Of a stretch of DNA of 64,000 nucleotides, positions 39,293 to 50,348 are shown piece after piece. Within the stretch, counting starts at the first letter, position 1. Every line of letters starts with the position of its first letter. The notes under the pieces are model-generated. The model was not told where the DNA came from. It searched no databases and saw only the letters and a list, made by a program, of their open reading frames with translations. Source of the stretch: Pycnopodia helianthoides (taxonomy: Eukaryota > Echinodermata > Asteroidea > Forcipulatida > Asteriidae); contig CM063251.1 of the NCBI GenBank assembly GCA_032158295.1, forward strand, positions 20,341,433 through 20,405,432. The letters run 5' to 3'. Made by a program: the position numbers and the translations under genes.

Positions 39293-40023
39293 GGGGAGAG
39301 ACGGGAAAACCCAAATGATCCATGTATTGTATAGCTTTGCTGGTTATTTTAAAAGAAAACAAAAGTTTGTTCGTTTGTTTGTTGTTTATTTATGGGGGGT
39401 GTTTATATGCTTGTTTGCTTTTTGTTTTTACGAATATTATTTAGATCGGATACCTCCAATTCTGGAAAAAAAATCATTAACCTAAAATGTTGATGAAGTG
39501 TTGAATCCGATGTCTTTCTTCTGCGTTGTTAGAAAACAATACAAACAAATAAATCAAACAATTCAATATAAAGCTTTACGTATCGATTTTGTTTTCTTAT
39601 CAAATAAACAGCAAAAACTATATTTCGGATGTTGCATGTACTGGAGTAGTGTATACCTTCACAAAAGTCAAAGCGATTATTTCAGTCTTTCAGTGATTTT
39701 GTTCTTGTAATTTGTTTTTTGCAAGTCACAAGATGTTAGGATTAGATTTCGTACAAATTGAACGCATACTCGGAGGGGAAGCCGAGTGTTATTTTACCCC
39801 ACCCCTCCCTCCATACAAAAATAACGTTTTAGGAAAGCCTTGAATATCGGGCATTTCTAGAGAGAGAAAAAGGTGCAACGAACTTAAGACAGGTTTTACA
39901 TCCCACGTAGGTTGATGTTAATCGTAATGGGTTATTCTTCAATGAAACATTTATCAAAATGCATCAATTACGATGTAACGTTTCAAAGATCAGAATTCAA
40001 AGGAAACACAAACTACACGTTTG

Positions 40024-40051
40024 AAAAAAAAAAAAAAAAAAAAAAAAAAAA
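40024..40051. repeat. Poly-A tract
   Basis: About 28 consecutive A. It could be the tail of a retroposed sequence, but no element body is recognised to its left. Confidence 0.9.
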
Positions 40052-40584
40052 ACACGATGCATGGTATGAAGTGCACAACGCGGATGCATTCAACCATTGT
40101 GGTAAATCTACCCGAAAGTCGTAATTGTACAAATTGCCAACAAATCGGTTTTGATAAAATATGTATTTTAATTCCACCGATTAAGAACTACTATAACCGT
40201 ATTAGTCCGAGGATCACATGACAGCTTAATTTCTTTGTACTTTTTTCTAAGAACTACCAATAATGATAAATTATATAAAAAAACAGTAACAATAAAAATA
40301 GAATGAGCAGTATTAACCGCATTGGAAGAGTAAATAAAGTTATGTTTTTCGCCTTGATTAAAATAATAATAATCAAAAATAAAACAACAATAGTGTATGC
40401 CAAATAAATACAAAGTAAGTTGCTATTGTTTGCTTATCATGTACAGTGATCAAGTACAGAATGACAGAGAAAAAGAGAGAAACAAACGTTTTACAAATTA
40501 TAAAGGTTTTATAGAAACAAAAAGCAGCATTATTATTATTATATCCTTCTGGTAATGAAACCAAGGGACCCTCAAAAGCGACTA

Positions 40585-40790
40585 GCACTGTGACCCGTAG
40601 GCCTGAAGGTACCTGTGTGGAGAAGACGATGAAGAAATGTCAGTTTTAGATGTGGGAGGAAAAACCCACACAATCAGGTAGGGACTGAAAACCCAAATCC
40701 ACATACAAGGCTCTGGTCCAGGATTCGAACCGGGCCCACAGAGGTGAAAGGCAGGGAAGGAAACCACTGAGCCAACCTGACGGCCCAAAG
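40585..40790 (-). mobile_element. tRNA-derived SINE (- strand)
   Basis: The - strand begins GGGCCGTCAGGTTGGCTCAG (A box region) and reaches GGTTCGAATCCTGG (perfect B box). A non-tRNA body follows, containing GTGTGGGTTTTTCCTCCCAC and CATTTCTTCATCGTCTTCTC. A tRNA-like head with an unrelated conserved body is the standard SINE plan. I cannot assign the family from memory with confidence. Confidence 0.75.
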
Positions 40791-43700
40791 TATTAACTCT
40801 GTTCAAAATAGTTTGCTAGATGAAGTCCGATTAGGCAACAAAAAAAAACACACACAAAAAAAACCCCACAAAAACACAACAACAATAACAACAACAAAAA
40901 CAACAACAACACGAAACCATACTGATGTAAACTTAATTTGTTTTGTCCCCCGCCCTTCGACAACTTAAAACTTAAAAACACAACCGTAGCTTATGTATTT
41001 ATAAGAACCATGAAAACAAGTTAGTATAGTTATGCTCGTTTCAAGACGAGGCCTGTCTCTTTGTCAACTGCACATAATCATGACAATAGAGGGCGTTATT
41101 CATTCTCAAAAGCTGGGAAAATAAAGTTTTCTTCGAGATTTCAGTTGGGGTTTTCCCCTCATAAAAACAAAACAATGACACAATTGTTGTATTATAAGTT
41201 TCCGGTACGTTGAAAAGTGCAGGCGCTTTTAGTAAGCGATTGTTATTTGTTTTTTTTCGCCCGACCCTGTTACAAAGTCAGATTTGAAGGGGAACAACAG
41301 CGTTTCAGTAAAACGTCAAGTTGAATAATGGAATTATTATGAGTCCGAAATGATTAATACATGTCATTAGTTGCCATGAAGTTCAGACAAGGCATTGTAT
41401 ATAAGTATATAATGACAATAGATCATCGCCAGAGGCCCTTTTCACTGTCCACTTTGTGGGAAGAGCTGTCTTTTTGTAAAGAATCTAAGGTTTGTTATAA
41501 AGAGAGGTTAAGGTGAAATTGGGTTGATGAAATTGCCTGGTGAAGGGGCCAGGCATCAGGAATGAAGACGTCAACCATCTGTGTTGTTTCGTTTTCTACA
41601 GACAAAAGGAACAAAGCTTCCGTTTAGAAGACAAAATACATTATTTAATTTGCTTTTTGTTCTAATGCTTTGTTATCAGTCCATTTGTGGATTTTATGTA
41701 TTATTTAGAACATATATACAGGCTTAAAAGCCCCCAAACAGCAGTTTGATGAGCCATGTCCGAACAAATAATAAACATTAATAAAATATCACACAATTGT
41801 ATACAATTCATCTCAATTAAAACATTATAAATGGGCAACAAGATAGGAACCCTTTTGTTTTTTTTCATTTTTGTGTCTATTTTTTTACCTGTTCGGTATG
41901 CCCTAGACTTTACCTATAAGACCACGACGGTCCTCTTTATGGCGACTTCAATTTTTCATTCGTAATCAGATGATGCAAAAGAGTCATTAGAAGATGACAA
42001 ATGACAACCAATCGAACTGAATTCATTAATGACAAATATCGGACAAAAATGACCTCGAAGTAGCATCGTCCCACTTTGCGACTCAATGCGTCAAAGTGCA
42101 CAGTCAGGTTTCTTGTGTGCATACAATAGAAGTCGTGACCGAATCCCCTTTAGGTACCAGACGAGAGTTGAAACAACCCTTGTTTTAATTGTATGCAGGG
42201 AAAGTGCTGGACTTAATAAAGACTACATCTTCAAGTCAGTAATAATGCTCATAGAGTTGTCGCCAATACAGCACGGCAAGGTCAATGAAATTTGTTCGGT
42301 GTAGCTATCGTTCGATATAGCGATTTTCGGCTCGAACAATCGAAGACAAATCCAAGATGGCGTCAGCGACTAAAACCAGTCGAAAGATAGACACCAAAAT
42401 TTATTGATGATTTTAGTTTATTGATGGAAATACTCACCACCACAATTAAATGTTGGTGAAGTAGAGAACTAATCTAGAGTGTTTGGGAGAATTGACGTTT
42501 ACTATCCAACAAATCTAAGAGTTGTTGTTAAAAAAGGAAGTCTAGTTTGCAATTAGAATGTTTATAAATAGGGGAAAAGGTAAGGAAGGTTTATGACAAG
42601 TCTGTTTTTATCAGAATGTACACGTGCCGTTCGTAAAAACTGACTGATATGTCACACTTGAAATAAAGTTTCAGTGTTTAGTTAGTAGATTGAAAAGCAT
42701 CAAGGCTACTTCATTCAGAAGCTCAACCGCTTCAATACTTTAACAAATTAATGATTCAATACGGTACCCAAAACATAGACTCGTTGAGTTTCGAATTCAT
42801 ATCAGAATGAACGGGTCTAATCCCGATATACAAAGAACACCATTGCACTTTCATTAATACCACAGTTATAAAAAAAAAATCGAAGGTTCTTGAGAAAATC
42901 TCTTCCCTAAGTATGGTAGTCTTAGAGCTAAAAACCAAAAATGGATTATACTAAATGAACCAAATTAGTAAAATATACAATTGCTACTTTGCCTTTGTAT
43001 GAGTGTAGGCAATTGGTAAATTTCAACCAGTGATTAAAATTTTACCGATTGTATCAATATAAAGTCAATGATACAAATAAGTGTTTATGTCAATTACATC
43101 TTATCAAAAGTAACTTGAAGGAAGATTTGAACAATTGCTCGGCACCACCGGTCTAATTCAAGACCGCTGGGATGAGCCGATGAGCTTTGACAAGTTTGTG
43201 TTCACTGTGTAGTGATGCATGATGGGAACGATTACAGACGTGCCCACAAACACATGCGATATTATAATAATGTAACTGATCGGTTTCCATTCTTCATTAT
43301 AAACCGAAGTTGCAAGAAGAACTAAACTATTCAGGTAATGTATTATAATGTTGCGATTGAATCCTATTTTTTTAATGCAAGGCAGCATTCCAACGAATTT
43401 ACTCCATAGATCTTAATAATAATTAATAAAGGTCGAATCTTTCGTAAATGAAGAGGTCACCTGGGGTTGTTAGGGGGGGGGGGTGCGTTTTCGAGGTCGT
43501 AACCAATAACTGTTTCAGTTGAAATGGCCATTGATGACTGCGCAATGACCGAAACGGTCACGGCTGCAAAAACACACCCCTAGTCAGGGGATTTATTCGA
43601 CGAGCATGCGCATACCTCAGCCCATCCCAGCGCCCCTCGTTCGAGCGTCGGGACCGATCGATGCACTCTCGGACTGACGGACATTATTCCGACTGAGGGC

Positions 43701-45364
43701 GCAATCACTTTGTTGTGTTTGCTTTCACTGGATTTATTCCTCAAACGTCCAATTAGTCTCACACGCCCTTTATTCAAAGATATCACTGTTTATCCATCCC
43801 CGTGTTCAAAGTTAATGCATGCATTTCCATAAACAACGAGCTCATTGGTGCACAACACCAACTAAATAGTCACTGTAACGACTATAGGTTAATTTATCCA
43901 TTATTTATAACATTTTTCTTTTTAAAAGTTTTGCAGTTTTATACCGTGGATGAACCTTTGCGCCATGCACTTCCAAAATTAGACCAGTCTCTTATCTTGA
44001 ACAAATCCAATGGTGCTCTGCTTGAGAGTAACGCGAACTCTAGAATGAGTTGAAATTCAACTATCACTTGGCATAATATTTGATATTATGTCAACAATCC
44101 GTGGAAGCAATGAGCTTTAAATCTGTGGTTTACACAACTAATGGTGTGGGTTTTCTTATAAGAAATACGGCGCATTTCGGTCACTGCGGTGGTGCACAAC
44201 CTACTGCTGGTTTGCCTCCCGCCCTCTGTTGACAACTTTTTTGTCAGACTGAGCCAAGGGACATCAGTTTTAACAATGGTTCTCTACATTCTTATTTTAT
44301 AGTTACTTATTCATTTATTATAAGAACGTATTACCTCAGTGTTATCACCATTAATGATAACAAACCAAAACAACAACAAACAAACGTAAGAGGCCATGTG
44401 TGTTTTGATTGTTTGTTTGTTGGTGTGTTTGTTGTTTGTGGGGGTGTTTGTTTGTTTGTTGTTGGTGGGGTTTTTTTTTTGGGGGGGATGCACTTCTTTG
44501 AATGCACTGCGTTCCTACAAGTGAAACAATAAATTATTATTTCAGGGTTGGAGTATTGAGATCGAGGTTGTACTTTGTTTTTTCTCTAAGATCCCAACAT
44601 GCTACAACTATTATTGTTACGTGCGACCAGCTTTAGGGCCAAATACACTTGAAGTTGAGGTACGCGGCACGATAGAATAACCAACATAATAAAAGAAAGC
44701 AAAAACCAGAAACTGACAAAAGACAACAAATGAGACCTAACGTTTACAACAACAATAAAGTAAGGAATTTGTATTATGTAAAACAACAATAAAATGTGTT
44801 CGAAATGACGCTCGACAGTGACCTGAAACAAAATGTACATAACTCTGGCCGAAATTCAGTGTAAATGCAATTAAATCAAAATTAGGATTAAACATTAAAT
44901 ACCGTTAAGAAATGGTGCCAGCTTAAAGGTGCTGTTTGCTCAGGAACAAGCTAGAAGTAAGCCGCTCTAGTGGGTAGCTTTTGGTTGAACATCACACCCA
45001 TACTCTCGTTGACTCTTTGACTAGTTTTAGGGGAGTTGGGTAGCATACTTCAGTTCCAGATCCAGAAATGGTAGGCTTAGTAGCGCCAGCCCCCTAGCTA
45101 AGAGCACCGGTCGACATCTAGTCACTCCCATCGAGTAGCACCAGTCAGGGAGATTTGGTGGGCACAACCCTATTACTTCACCCGATAGAAGGTCAAGCAT
45201 GACCACGTCTTGTAAGTAAATAACAAAGCACTGGACTGGGCAAACCTGTTCGTGTAATCTGCTCTTTGTCAGACATTTTGGTGCCCGATTGCACCGTGTA
45301 TCGGTATCCCCTCCTATTGTGTCTTTATTGGGTACTCGGAATCTCAGGAATCCTTTAGGAAGAC

Positions 45365-45431
<67 letters not shown>

Positions 45432-45603
45432 TGTTGTGTGTTTGTTGTTGTTGTTGCTGCTGTTGCTGATGCTATTGTTGTTGTTGTTGTTTTGTTGTTG
45501 TTTTGTTGTTGTTTGTTGTTGTTGTTGTTGTTGTTAATATTGTGTTGTTGTTGTTGTTGGTGGTGTTTTTTTTTTTTTTTTTTTTTTTTTTTTTGGGGGG
45601 GGG
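45365..45603. repeat. (TTG)n microsatellite with T and G tracts
   Basis: About 190 bases of TTG repeats with interruptions, then about 29 T, then 9 G. The poly-Leu and poly-Val open frames across it are translation artefacts of the repeat. Confidence 0.95.
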
Positions 45604-46180
45604 TAGGCCTACTGTACTTTTAAAGATTAAAATAGTGTGTTTATTAAGAAAGGGAACATTGAGGCGGGGGTACTTCTGCCACTTACTGGGCGTTATCATG
45701 CGTTAACCAATACTACAGTTTGATGATTCTTCTTCAAAATAGGTTTTTGTGCAGGTATTGAAACTATTAAGCACGGTGAAAGTCAAATTTGGTTGTTTGC
45801 GGAACCTTCATTTTTTTTTTCGAGAAAAAGAGAAATTTGAAAGCAAACATCTGTCTTTAAGTTCTGTTGAGTTGATTTTTTACAGCAATTATATTTCTAG
45901 TTTGTCCTGACCCAGCTGCGTTAAATCGATTTCTCCCCACGTTTGTGATTTCAAGTCTGAGATCGCAGTTAATTCTCTCCATCAGCACCGTAAAACTCCC
46001 TCGCAGATAGGCCACATCACACACTCCAACTCGCGATTAATGTCGGGGATATTCCGCAAGAGGGCGCTAATTCAGGCAATTGGCTATCGGGTAGAAAAAA
46101 AAGAAAAACAATCACAGACTTTGAACCAAGTCTAAACCCAACGCCACAATGTTTAATTAAACTTTACGCATATTACATCT

Positions 46181-46566
46181 GCTACTGTGCTACGCAGAGG
46201 GTTCCCTACTAGGAGTCTTGTTTTTATGTTTTGTAGTAATTGTAATACATTTGGCTGTTACGCAGCTACCACTGTGCAAAGCAAAGTAGAGGATTGTAAT
46301 ACTAAGAAAGGTATTTTGACTGCGATTCGGCTACTGTGCTACGCGGCATGTCATAATTCACACGCATCACACCTGTGCACAACGATTAGTATTGTATAGT
46401 TTGACTCTCACCTCAGATCCATTGGCTACTGTGATACGCAGTGGGTCATTAAATTGTTCACAGCCACCTGTCATTTATTTGTAAGTGAAAATAACTTGAT
46501 TAAGTACAACGACTGTAACTGGATTAAGGCTATGTTTGATCACGATCGGGCTCCTGTGTCACGCAG
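46181..46566 (+). repeat. Dispersed 17-bp motif cluster GCTACTGTGCTACGCAG
   Basis: The motif occurs at 46181-46197, 46330-46346 (one change), 46425-46441 (one change) and 46550-46566 (several changes), with a partial match GGCTGTTACGCAG at 46253-46265. Distances between starts are 149, 95 and 125 bp and the flanks are not obviously alike, so this is not a simple tandem repeat. Confidence 0.65.
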
Positions 46567-46618
46567 TACACTTCGCTCTGAATATGTTGATAGCAGCCCG
46601 CCCTCAAGAGCCTCTTAA

Positions 46619-47006
46619 AGGAACATTACAGAATTTGTTTTTGCTAACAAAACAGTTGCTGGCAGTGTAAGCACTTTATGTAATCCAACATATACATAAA
46701 CTGACAAACCTGTAGCAGTTTGAGATCGATCGGCCATCTGGGTCACGAGAAAATAGTGAACAACCAATTACACATTTGCATGAAATCATATAGATTCAGC
46801 AAATGAAAATAAAACGCTCACTGAGCGATAAACTCCAATCGGAAAATTAGTTTATTCATTTCTCATAAATAATGGCATTTCAGACAGAAATATTTCAAGG
46901 GATGTTTTCTACTATCATCGTCATTGGACCGTGTAAGTTTTATGTAAATCTGTGATCAAAAAGTATATTTTACAATGTTTTTTCTTACCAAATCTGTAAT
47001 GTTCCT
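46619..47006 (-). mobile_element. TTAA-flanked MITE, family 1 copy 4
   Basis: A 388-bp element in the inverse orientation, between TTAA at 46615-46618 and 47007-47010, with intact terminal AGGAACATTACAG. It begins about 50 bp after the last GCTACTGTG-type motif. Confidence 0.9.
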
Positions 47007-47329
47007 TTAAAGTAGAATACTTTCAGAAACTGTCTTTTCATCAGAACGAACAACGAACTATTTCATTTTTAACCCATTTTATCTCTACTAGGGTTGACAT
47101 GTCCGGACGTTGACAATTTTGTTGTTGTGATTATACCATCATTTTAGTTGTTATAAATTAAGCAGTTTGCAACATAATTGTAACACTAACTTTATTTTGC
47201 ACATGAATGTGAGGTAACATTCAACTCAATTGTGTTGACGATTATGTTTTTCTACTACCCCCCCCCACACACACACACATCGTGTTGTTATTATTGTATA
47301 TTTAAAAGGCTGGTGATAAAATGAACTTT

Positions 47330-47432
47330 AGGCTTGGTATGGTTTATCAATCTAAGGCTGTTTGTTATGCGCTTCTGTAAATTTTATGGAATGGGCGCAA
47401 TATAAATAAATAAATTGTTATTGTTATTGTAC
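47330..47432 (+). repeat. Retroposon 3' tail
   Basis: TTATGCGCTTCTGTAAATTT then GGGCGCAATATAAAT followed by (AAAT)n and (TTATTG)n. Strings of this kind end many invertebrate non-LTR retrotransposons and their SINE partners. No coding part is present. Confidence 0.5.
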
Positions 47433-47442
47433 CCGAAATGAC

Positions 47443-47546
47443 GGCTACGGCTACGGCTACGACTGTTGCTAAGGTTGTTGCTAAGGACGTCCTAGACTTC
47501 AACGCATGGTGACACAACGAACCCAGTCGTAGCCGTAGCCGCAGCC
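47443..47546. mobile_element. Foldback element, GGCTACGGCTAC arms
   Basis: The left arm GGCTACGGCTACGGCTACGA (47443) is complementary to AGTCGTAGCCGTAGCCGCAG on the right arm ending at 47546. The loop includes a GTTGCTAAGG duplication. It is a short non-coding foldback. Confidence 0.75.
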
Positions 47547-47625
47547 ACCAATTCGTACAAGCCCCTTACCCTGCAGCAGAATCCCCATCGGCAAAACCCA
47601 GAGCCGTGTATTTAGAGAGTTCCGG

Positions 47626-47780
47626 CATAGACTATTTCGCAAATACTCGGTACGCGTGCGTTAGCCGTGGAATGAGGTGCATGCTGGTCTAGGTAACGAC
47701 AAAATTTGGCTAGACCCTAACCCTAACCTCATTCCACGGCTAACGCATGCGCACTGAGCATTTGCGCAGTAGTCTATGGA
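47626..47780. mobile_element. Foldback element with about 53-bp arms
   Basis: Left arm 47627-47678 (containing GCGTTAGCCGTGGAATGAGG) pairs with right arm 47726-47779 (CCTCATTCCACGGCTAACGC). The short loop holds ACCCTAACCCTAACC, two and a half telomere-like CCCTAA units. Arm identity is high in the inner half and lower outside. It is probably a small non-autonomous element. Confidence 0.7.
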
Positions 47781-48532
47781 GGGACCATTTTTCTGTGGTC
47801 ACGTGGTTGCTGGACGCCCCATCGTCCAAATGCAGCCCAATGCGCAGTCTAGTCTGGCACCCTGTGTGCGCACATGCGTTTGGGTACGCAACTCTCTCAA
47901 TACACAACTCTGGAAAAATCTACGATGGGACGCCCTCAACTGCCAAATTGTATCACATGTTTTTTTGCCCTGCACATTGTGTGTGTGCTCATTTTCGGTA
48001 CCTTATGGAGACCAAGGACAAAACAAAAAAGGGAAAACAAAAGGTCTCCACATGAAATTACTAAAGACCGGGGTGCTCCACAAGGAAATTTGTGTACAAA
48101 GTCTATGGGAAACTGTTAAGTGCAGGGACAAAGGAAAGAACAAAAGAATGCTCCACAAGGATGCATTTTTGAGAATGTGTGTGCGTGTGTGTGGGGAGGG
48201 GTGGGGGTAACATGTACCTGTGTTCCATTATAATTGACTATTTTGTTTAATGATCTTTAGCTCTAAATTTGTCAATAATTAATTATGAATGAATGATTGT
48301 ACATGGCTCATTGAAATCATCATTTCATACTCTACTTCTTGTGGGGTGTGAAACAAATAAAACAATGAGTTGTTCGTGCTGTTGCACGAACACCTCAATT
48401 AAAGAAAATTAAATAAAAAAATGGCGAGGATTAGAATTATTAATCAAAGTGACAGCCATACGAGCTTACCCGTTGGTGCCAATGACACTTTTAATTTTGA
48501 GAACCTAGTTCCAGTAAATTAAAAACGAATTC

Positions 48533-48549
48533 CGTCCCTGGGTGGATTC

Positions 48550-48600
<51 letters not shown>

Positions 48601-48606
48601 AGAGAC
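48533..48606 (-). tRNA. tRNA-Asn-GTT: tRNA-Asn(GTT), copy 1
   Basis: A 74-nt gene with no intron. The sense strand opens GTCTCTGTGGCGCAATCGG and carries the anticodon loop CTGTTAA (GTT reads AAC/AAT), with a perfect B box GGTTCGAATCC. All four stems pair (acceptor GTCTCTG with CAGGGAC). It supplies asparagine for translation and is transcribed by Pol III from internal A and B boxes. This copy combines the G57 T-loop of type B with the variable loop of type A. Confidence 0.97.
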
Positions 48607-48699
48607 TTGATGTGAAGCTGATATTTTCTTAACATTTCCCATAAAAGCCACTCGTAAAGTTTTATTAATATCAAACAATAAGGATTAAAAATGTTATTC

Positions 48700-48714
48700 C
48701 GTCCCTGGGTGGAT

Positions 48715-48749
<35 letters not shown>

Positions 48750-48773
48750 ACTAACCGATTGCGCCACAGAGAC
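48700..48773 (-). tRNA. tRNA-Asn-GTT: tRNA-Asn(GTT), copy 2
   Basis: Type A: the T-loop reads GTTCAAATC (A at position 57). A unique C-to-T change in the D-stem turns a G-C pair into G-U, which is tolerated. A run of five T in the sense strand lies within about 15 bases past the 3' end. Confidence 0.95.
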
Positions 48774-48866
48774 TTGATGTGAAGCTGTTATTTTCTGAGC
48801 ATTTCCCCTAAAAGCCACTCGTAAAGTTTGATTAATACCAAACAATATTAGTTCAAAAAATTAATA

Positions 48867-48893
48867 CGTCCCTGGTTGGATTCGAACCACCAG

Positions 48894-48934
<41 letters not shown>

Positions 48935-48940
48935 AGAGAC
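48867..48940 (-). tRNA. tRNA-Asn-GTT: tRNA-Asn(GTT), copy 3
   Basis: Type B (GTTCGAATC T-loop, AGGCT variable region). A C-to-A change at about position 64 breaks one T-stem pair, so this copy may be impaired. A T6 terminator follows. Confidence 0.9.
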
Positions 48941-49033
48941 TTAATGTGAAGCTGTTATTTTCTGAGCATTTCCCCTAAAAGCCACTCGTAAAGTTTGATT
49001 AATACCAAACAATATTAGTTCCAAAAATTAATA

Positions 49034-49060
49034 CGTCCCTGGGTGGATTCGAACCACCAG

Positions 49061-49101
<41 letters not shown>

Positions 49102-49107
49102 AGAGAC
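49034..49107 (-). tRNA. tRNA-Asn-GTT: tRNA-Asn(GTT), copy 4
   Basis: Type B with all stems intact. Its gene sequence is identical to copies 5, 8 and 9. Confidence 0.97.
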
Positions 49108-49200
49108 TTAATGTGAAGCTGTTATTTTCTGAGCATTTCCCCTAAAAGCCACTCGTAAAGTTTGATTAATACCAAACAATATTAGTTCCAAAAATTAATA

Positions 49201-49227
49201 CGTCCCTGGGTGGATTCGAACCACCAG

Positions 49228-49268
<41 letters not shown>

Positions 49269-49274
49269 AGAGAC
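49201..49274 (-). tRNA. tRNA-Asn-GTT: tRNA-Asn(GTT), copy 5
   Basis: Type B with all stems intact. On its 5' (right-hand) side the spacer changes from type B toward type A, making this a block boundary in the array. Confidence 0.97.
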
Positions 49275-49367
49275 TTAATGTGAAGCTGTTATTTTCTGAG
49301 CATTTCCCCTAAAAGCCACTCGTAAAGTTTGATTAATATCAAACAATAAAGATTAAAAATGTTATTC

Positions 49368-49382
49368 CGTCCCTGGGTGGAT

Positions 49383-49435
<53 letters not shown>

Positions 49436-49441
49436 AGAGAC
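49368..49441 (-). tRNA. tRNA-Asn-GTT: tRNA-Asn(GTT), copy 6
   Basis: Type A (A57 in the T-loop, AGGTT variable region) with all stems intact. Confidence 0.97.
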
Positions 49442-49534
49442 TTGATGTGAAGCTGATATTTTCTGAACATTTCCCATAAAAGCCACTCGTAAAGTTTTAT
49501 TAATATCAAACAATAAGGATTAAAAATGTTATTC

Positions 49535-49549
49535 CGTCCCTGGGTGGAT

Positions 49550-49602
<53 letters not shown>

Positions 49603-49608
49603 AGAGAC
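49535..49608 (-). tRNA. tRNA-Asn-GTT: tRNA-Asn(GTT), copy 7
   Basis: Type A, identical to copies 6 and 10 over the gene. Confidence 0.97.
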
Positions 49609-49701
49609 TTGATGTGAAGCTGGTATTTTCTGAACATTTCCCATAAAAGCCACTCGTAAAGTTTTATTAATATCAAACAATATTAGTTCCAAAAATTAAT
49701 A

Positions 49702-49728
49702 CGTCCCTGGGTGGATTCGAACCACCAG

Positions 49729-49769
<41 letters not shown>

Positions 49770-49775
49770 AGAGAC
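49702..49775 (-). tRNA. tRNA-Asn-GTT: tRNA-Asn(GTT), copy 8
   Basis: Type B. Its appearance after two type A genes shows that the two types are interleaved in blocks. Confidence 0.97.
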
Positions 49776-49868
49776 TTAATGTGAAGCTGTTATTTTCTGA
49801 GCATTTCCCCTAAAAGCCACTCGTAAAGTTTGATTAATACCAAACAATATTAGTTCCAAAAATTAATA

Positions 49869-49895
49869 CGTCCCTGGGTGGATTCGAACCACCAG

Positions 49896-49936
<41 letters not shown>

Positions 49937-49942
49937 AGAGAC
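49869..49942 (-). tRNA. tRNA-Asn-GTT: tRNA-Asn(GTT), copy 9
   Basis: Type B gene whose 5' flank (right side) is already type A, so the gene and spacer types switch at slightly different points. Confidence 0.97.
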
Positions 49943-50035
49943 TTGATGTGAAGCTGATATTTTCTGAACATTTCCCATAAAAGCCACTCGTAAAGTTTTA
50001 TTAATATCAAACAATAAGGATTAAAAATGTTATTC

Positions 50036-50050
50036 CGTCCCTGGGTGGAT

Positions 50051-50103
<53 letters not shown>

Positions 50104-50109
50104 AGAGAC
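50036..50109 (-). tRNA. tRNA-Asn-GTT: tRNA-Asn(GTT), copy 10
   Basis: Type A with all stems intact and a T5 run past the 3' end. Confidence 0.97.
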
Positions 50110-50202
50110 TTGATGTGAAGCTGGTATTTTCTGAACATTTCCCATAAAAGCCACTCGTAAAGTTTTATTAATATCAAACAATAAGGATTAAAAATGTTAT
50201 TC

Positions 50203-50217
50203 CGTCCCTGGGTGGAT

Positions 50218-50255
<38 letters not shown>

Positions 50256-50276
50256 GACCGATTGCGCCACAGAGAC
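50203..50276 (-). tRNA. tRNA-Asn-GTT: tRNA-Asn(GTT), copy 11
   Basis: Type A with one D-loop T-to-C change next to the A box. It is the last intact gene. The spacer on its right has lost 12 bp (AAGTTTTATTAA) relative to the other type A spacers. Confidence 0.95.
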
Positions 50277-50348
50277 TTGATGTGAAGCTGTTATTTTCTG
50301 AGCATTTCCCATAAAAGCCACTCGTATATCAAACAATAATAATTAAAA

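Larger units (their letters stand above)
23926..48532. other. Intergenic region between Hox5 and the tRNA array
   Basis: About 24.6 kb with no recognisable protein-coding exon. Named features are listed separately: MITEs, CRE-like array, minisatellites, SINEs, LINE 3' ends and a promoter-like patch. Long stretches such as 26000-29300, 33000-35900 and 41000-45300 show AT-rich DNA with poly-G/C runs and microsatellites and nothing else I can defend. Confidence 0.6.
48533..50276 (-). repeat. 167-bp tandem array of tRNA-Asn units
   Basis: Gene starts at 48533, 48700, 48867, 49034, 49201, 49368, 49535, 49702, 49869, 50036 and 50203 are all exactly 167 bp apart: 74 bp of gene and 93 bp of spacer. 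Two spacer types alternate in blocks. Both preserve length exactly and both keep a T5-T6 Pol III terminator next to the gene. Confidence 0.97.

Noticed and set aside
42357..42407. Start of a conserved protein (MASATKTSRK) in a YY1-like context
   Set aside because: The frame stops after 16 codons with no donor site. CAAGATGG may be a binding motif but nothing else supports an exon.
45289..45706. Leucine- or valine-rich membrane protein
   Set aside because: Translation of a TTG microsatellite and adjoining T/G tracts.
47776..48210. Cys-rich 144-residue protein
   Set aside because: Two long frames overlap in different phases, the sequence begins in a foldback arm and ends in a GT-rich repeat, and no domain is recognisable.
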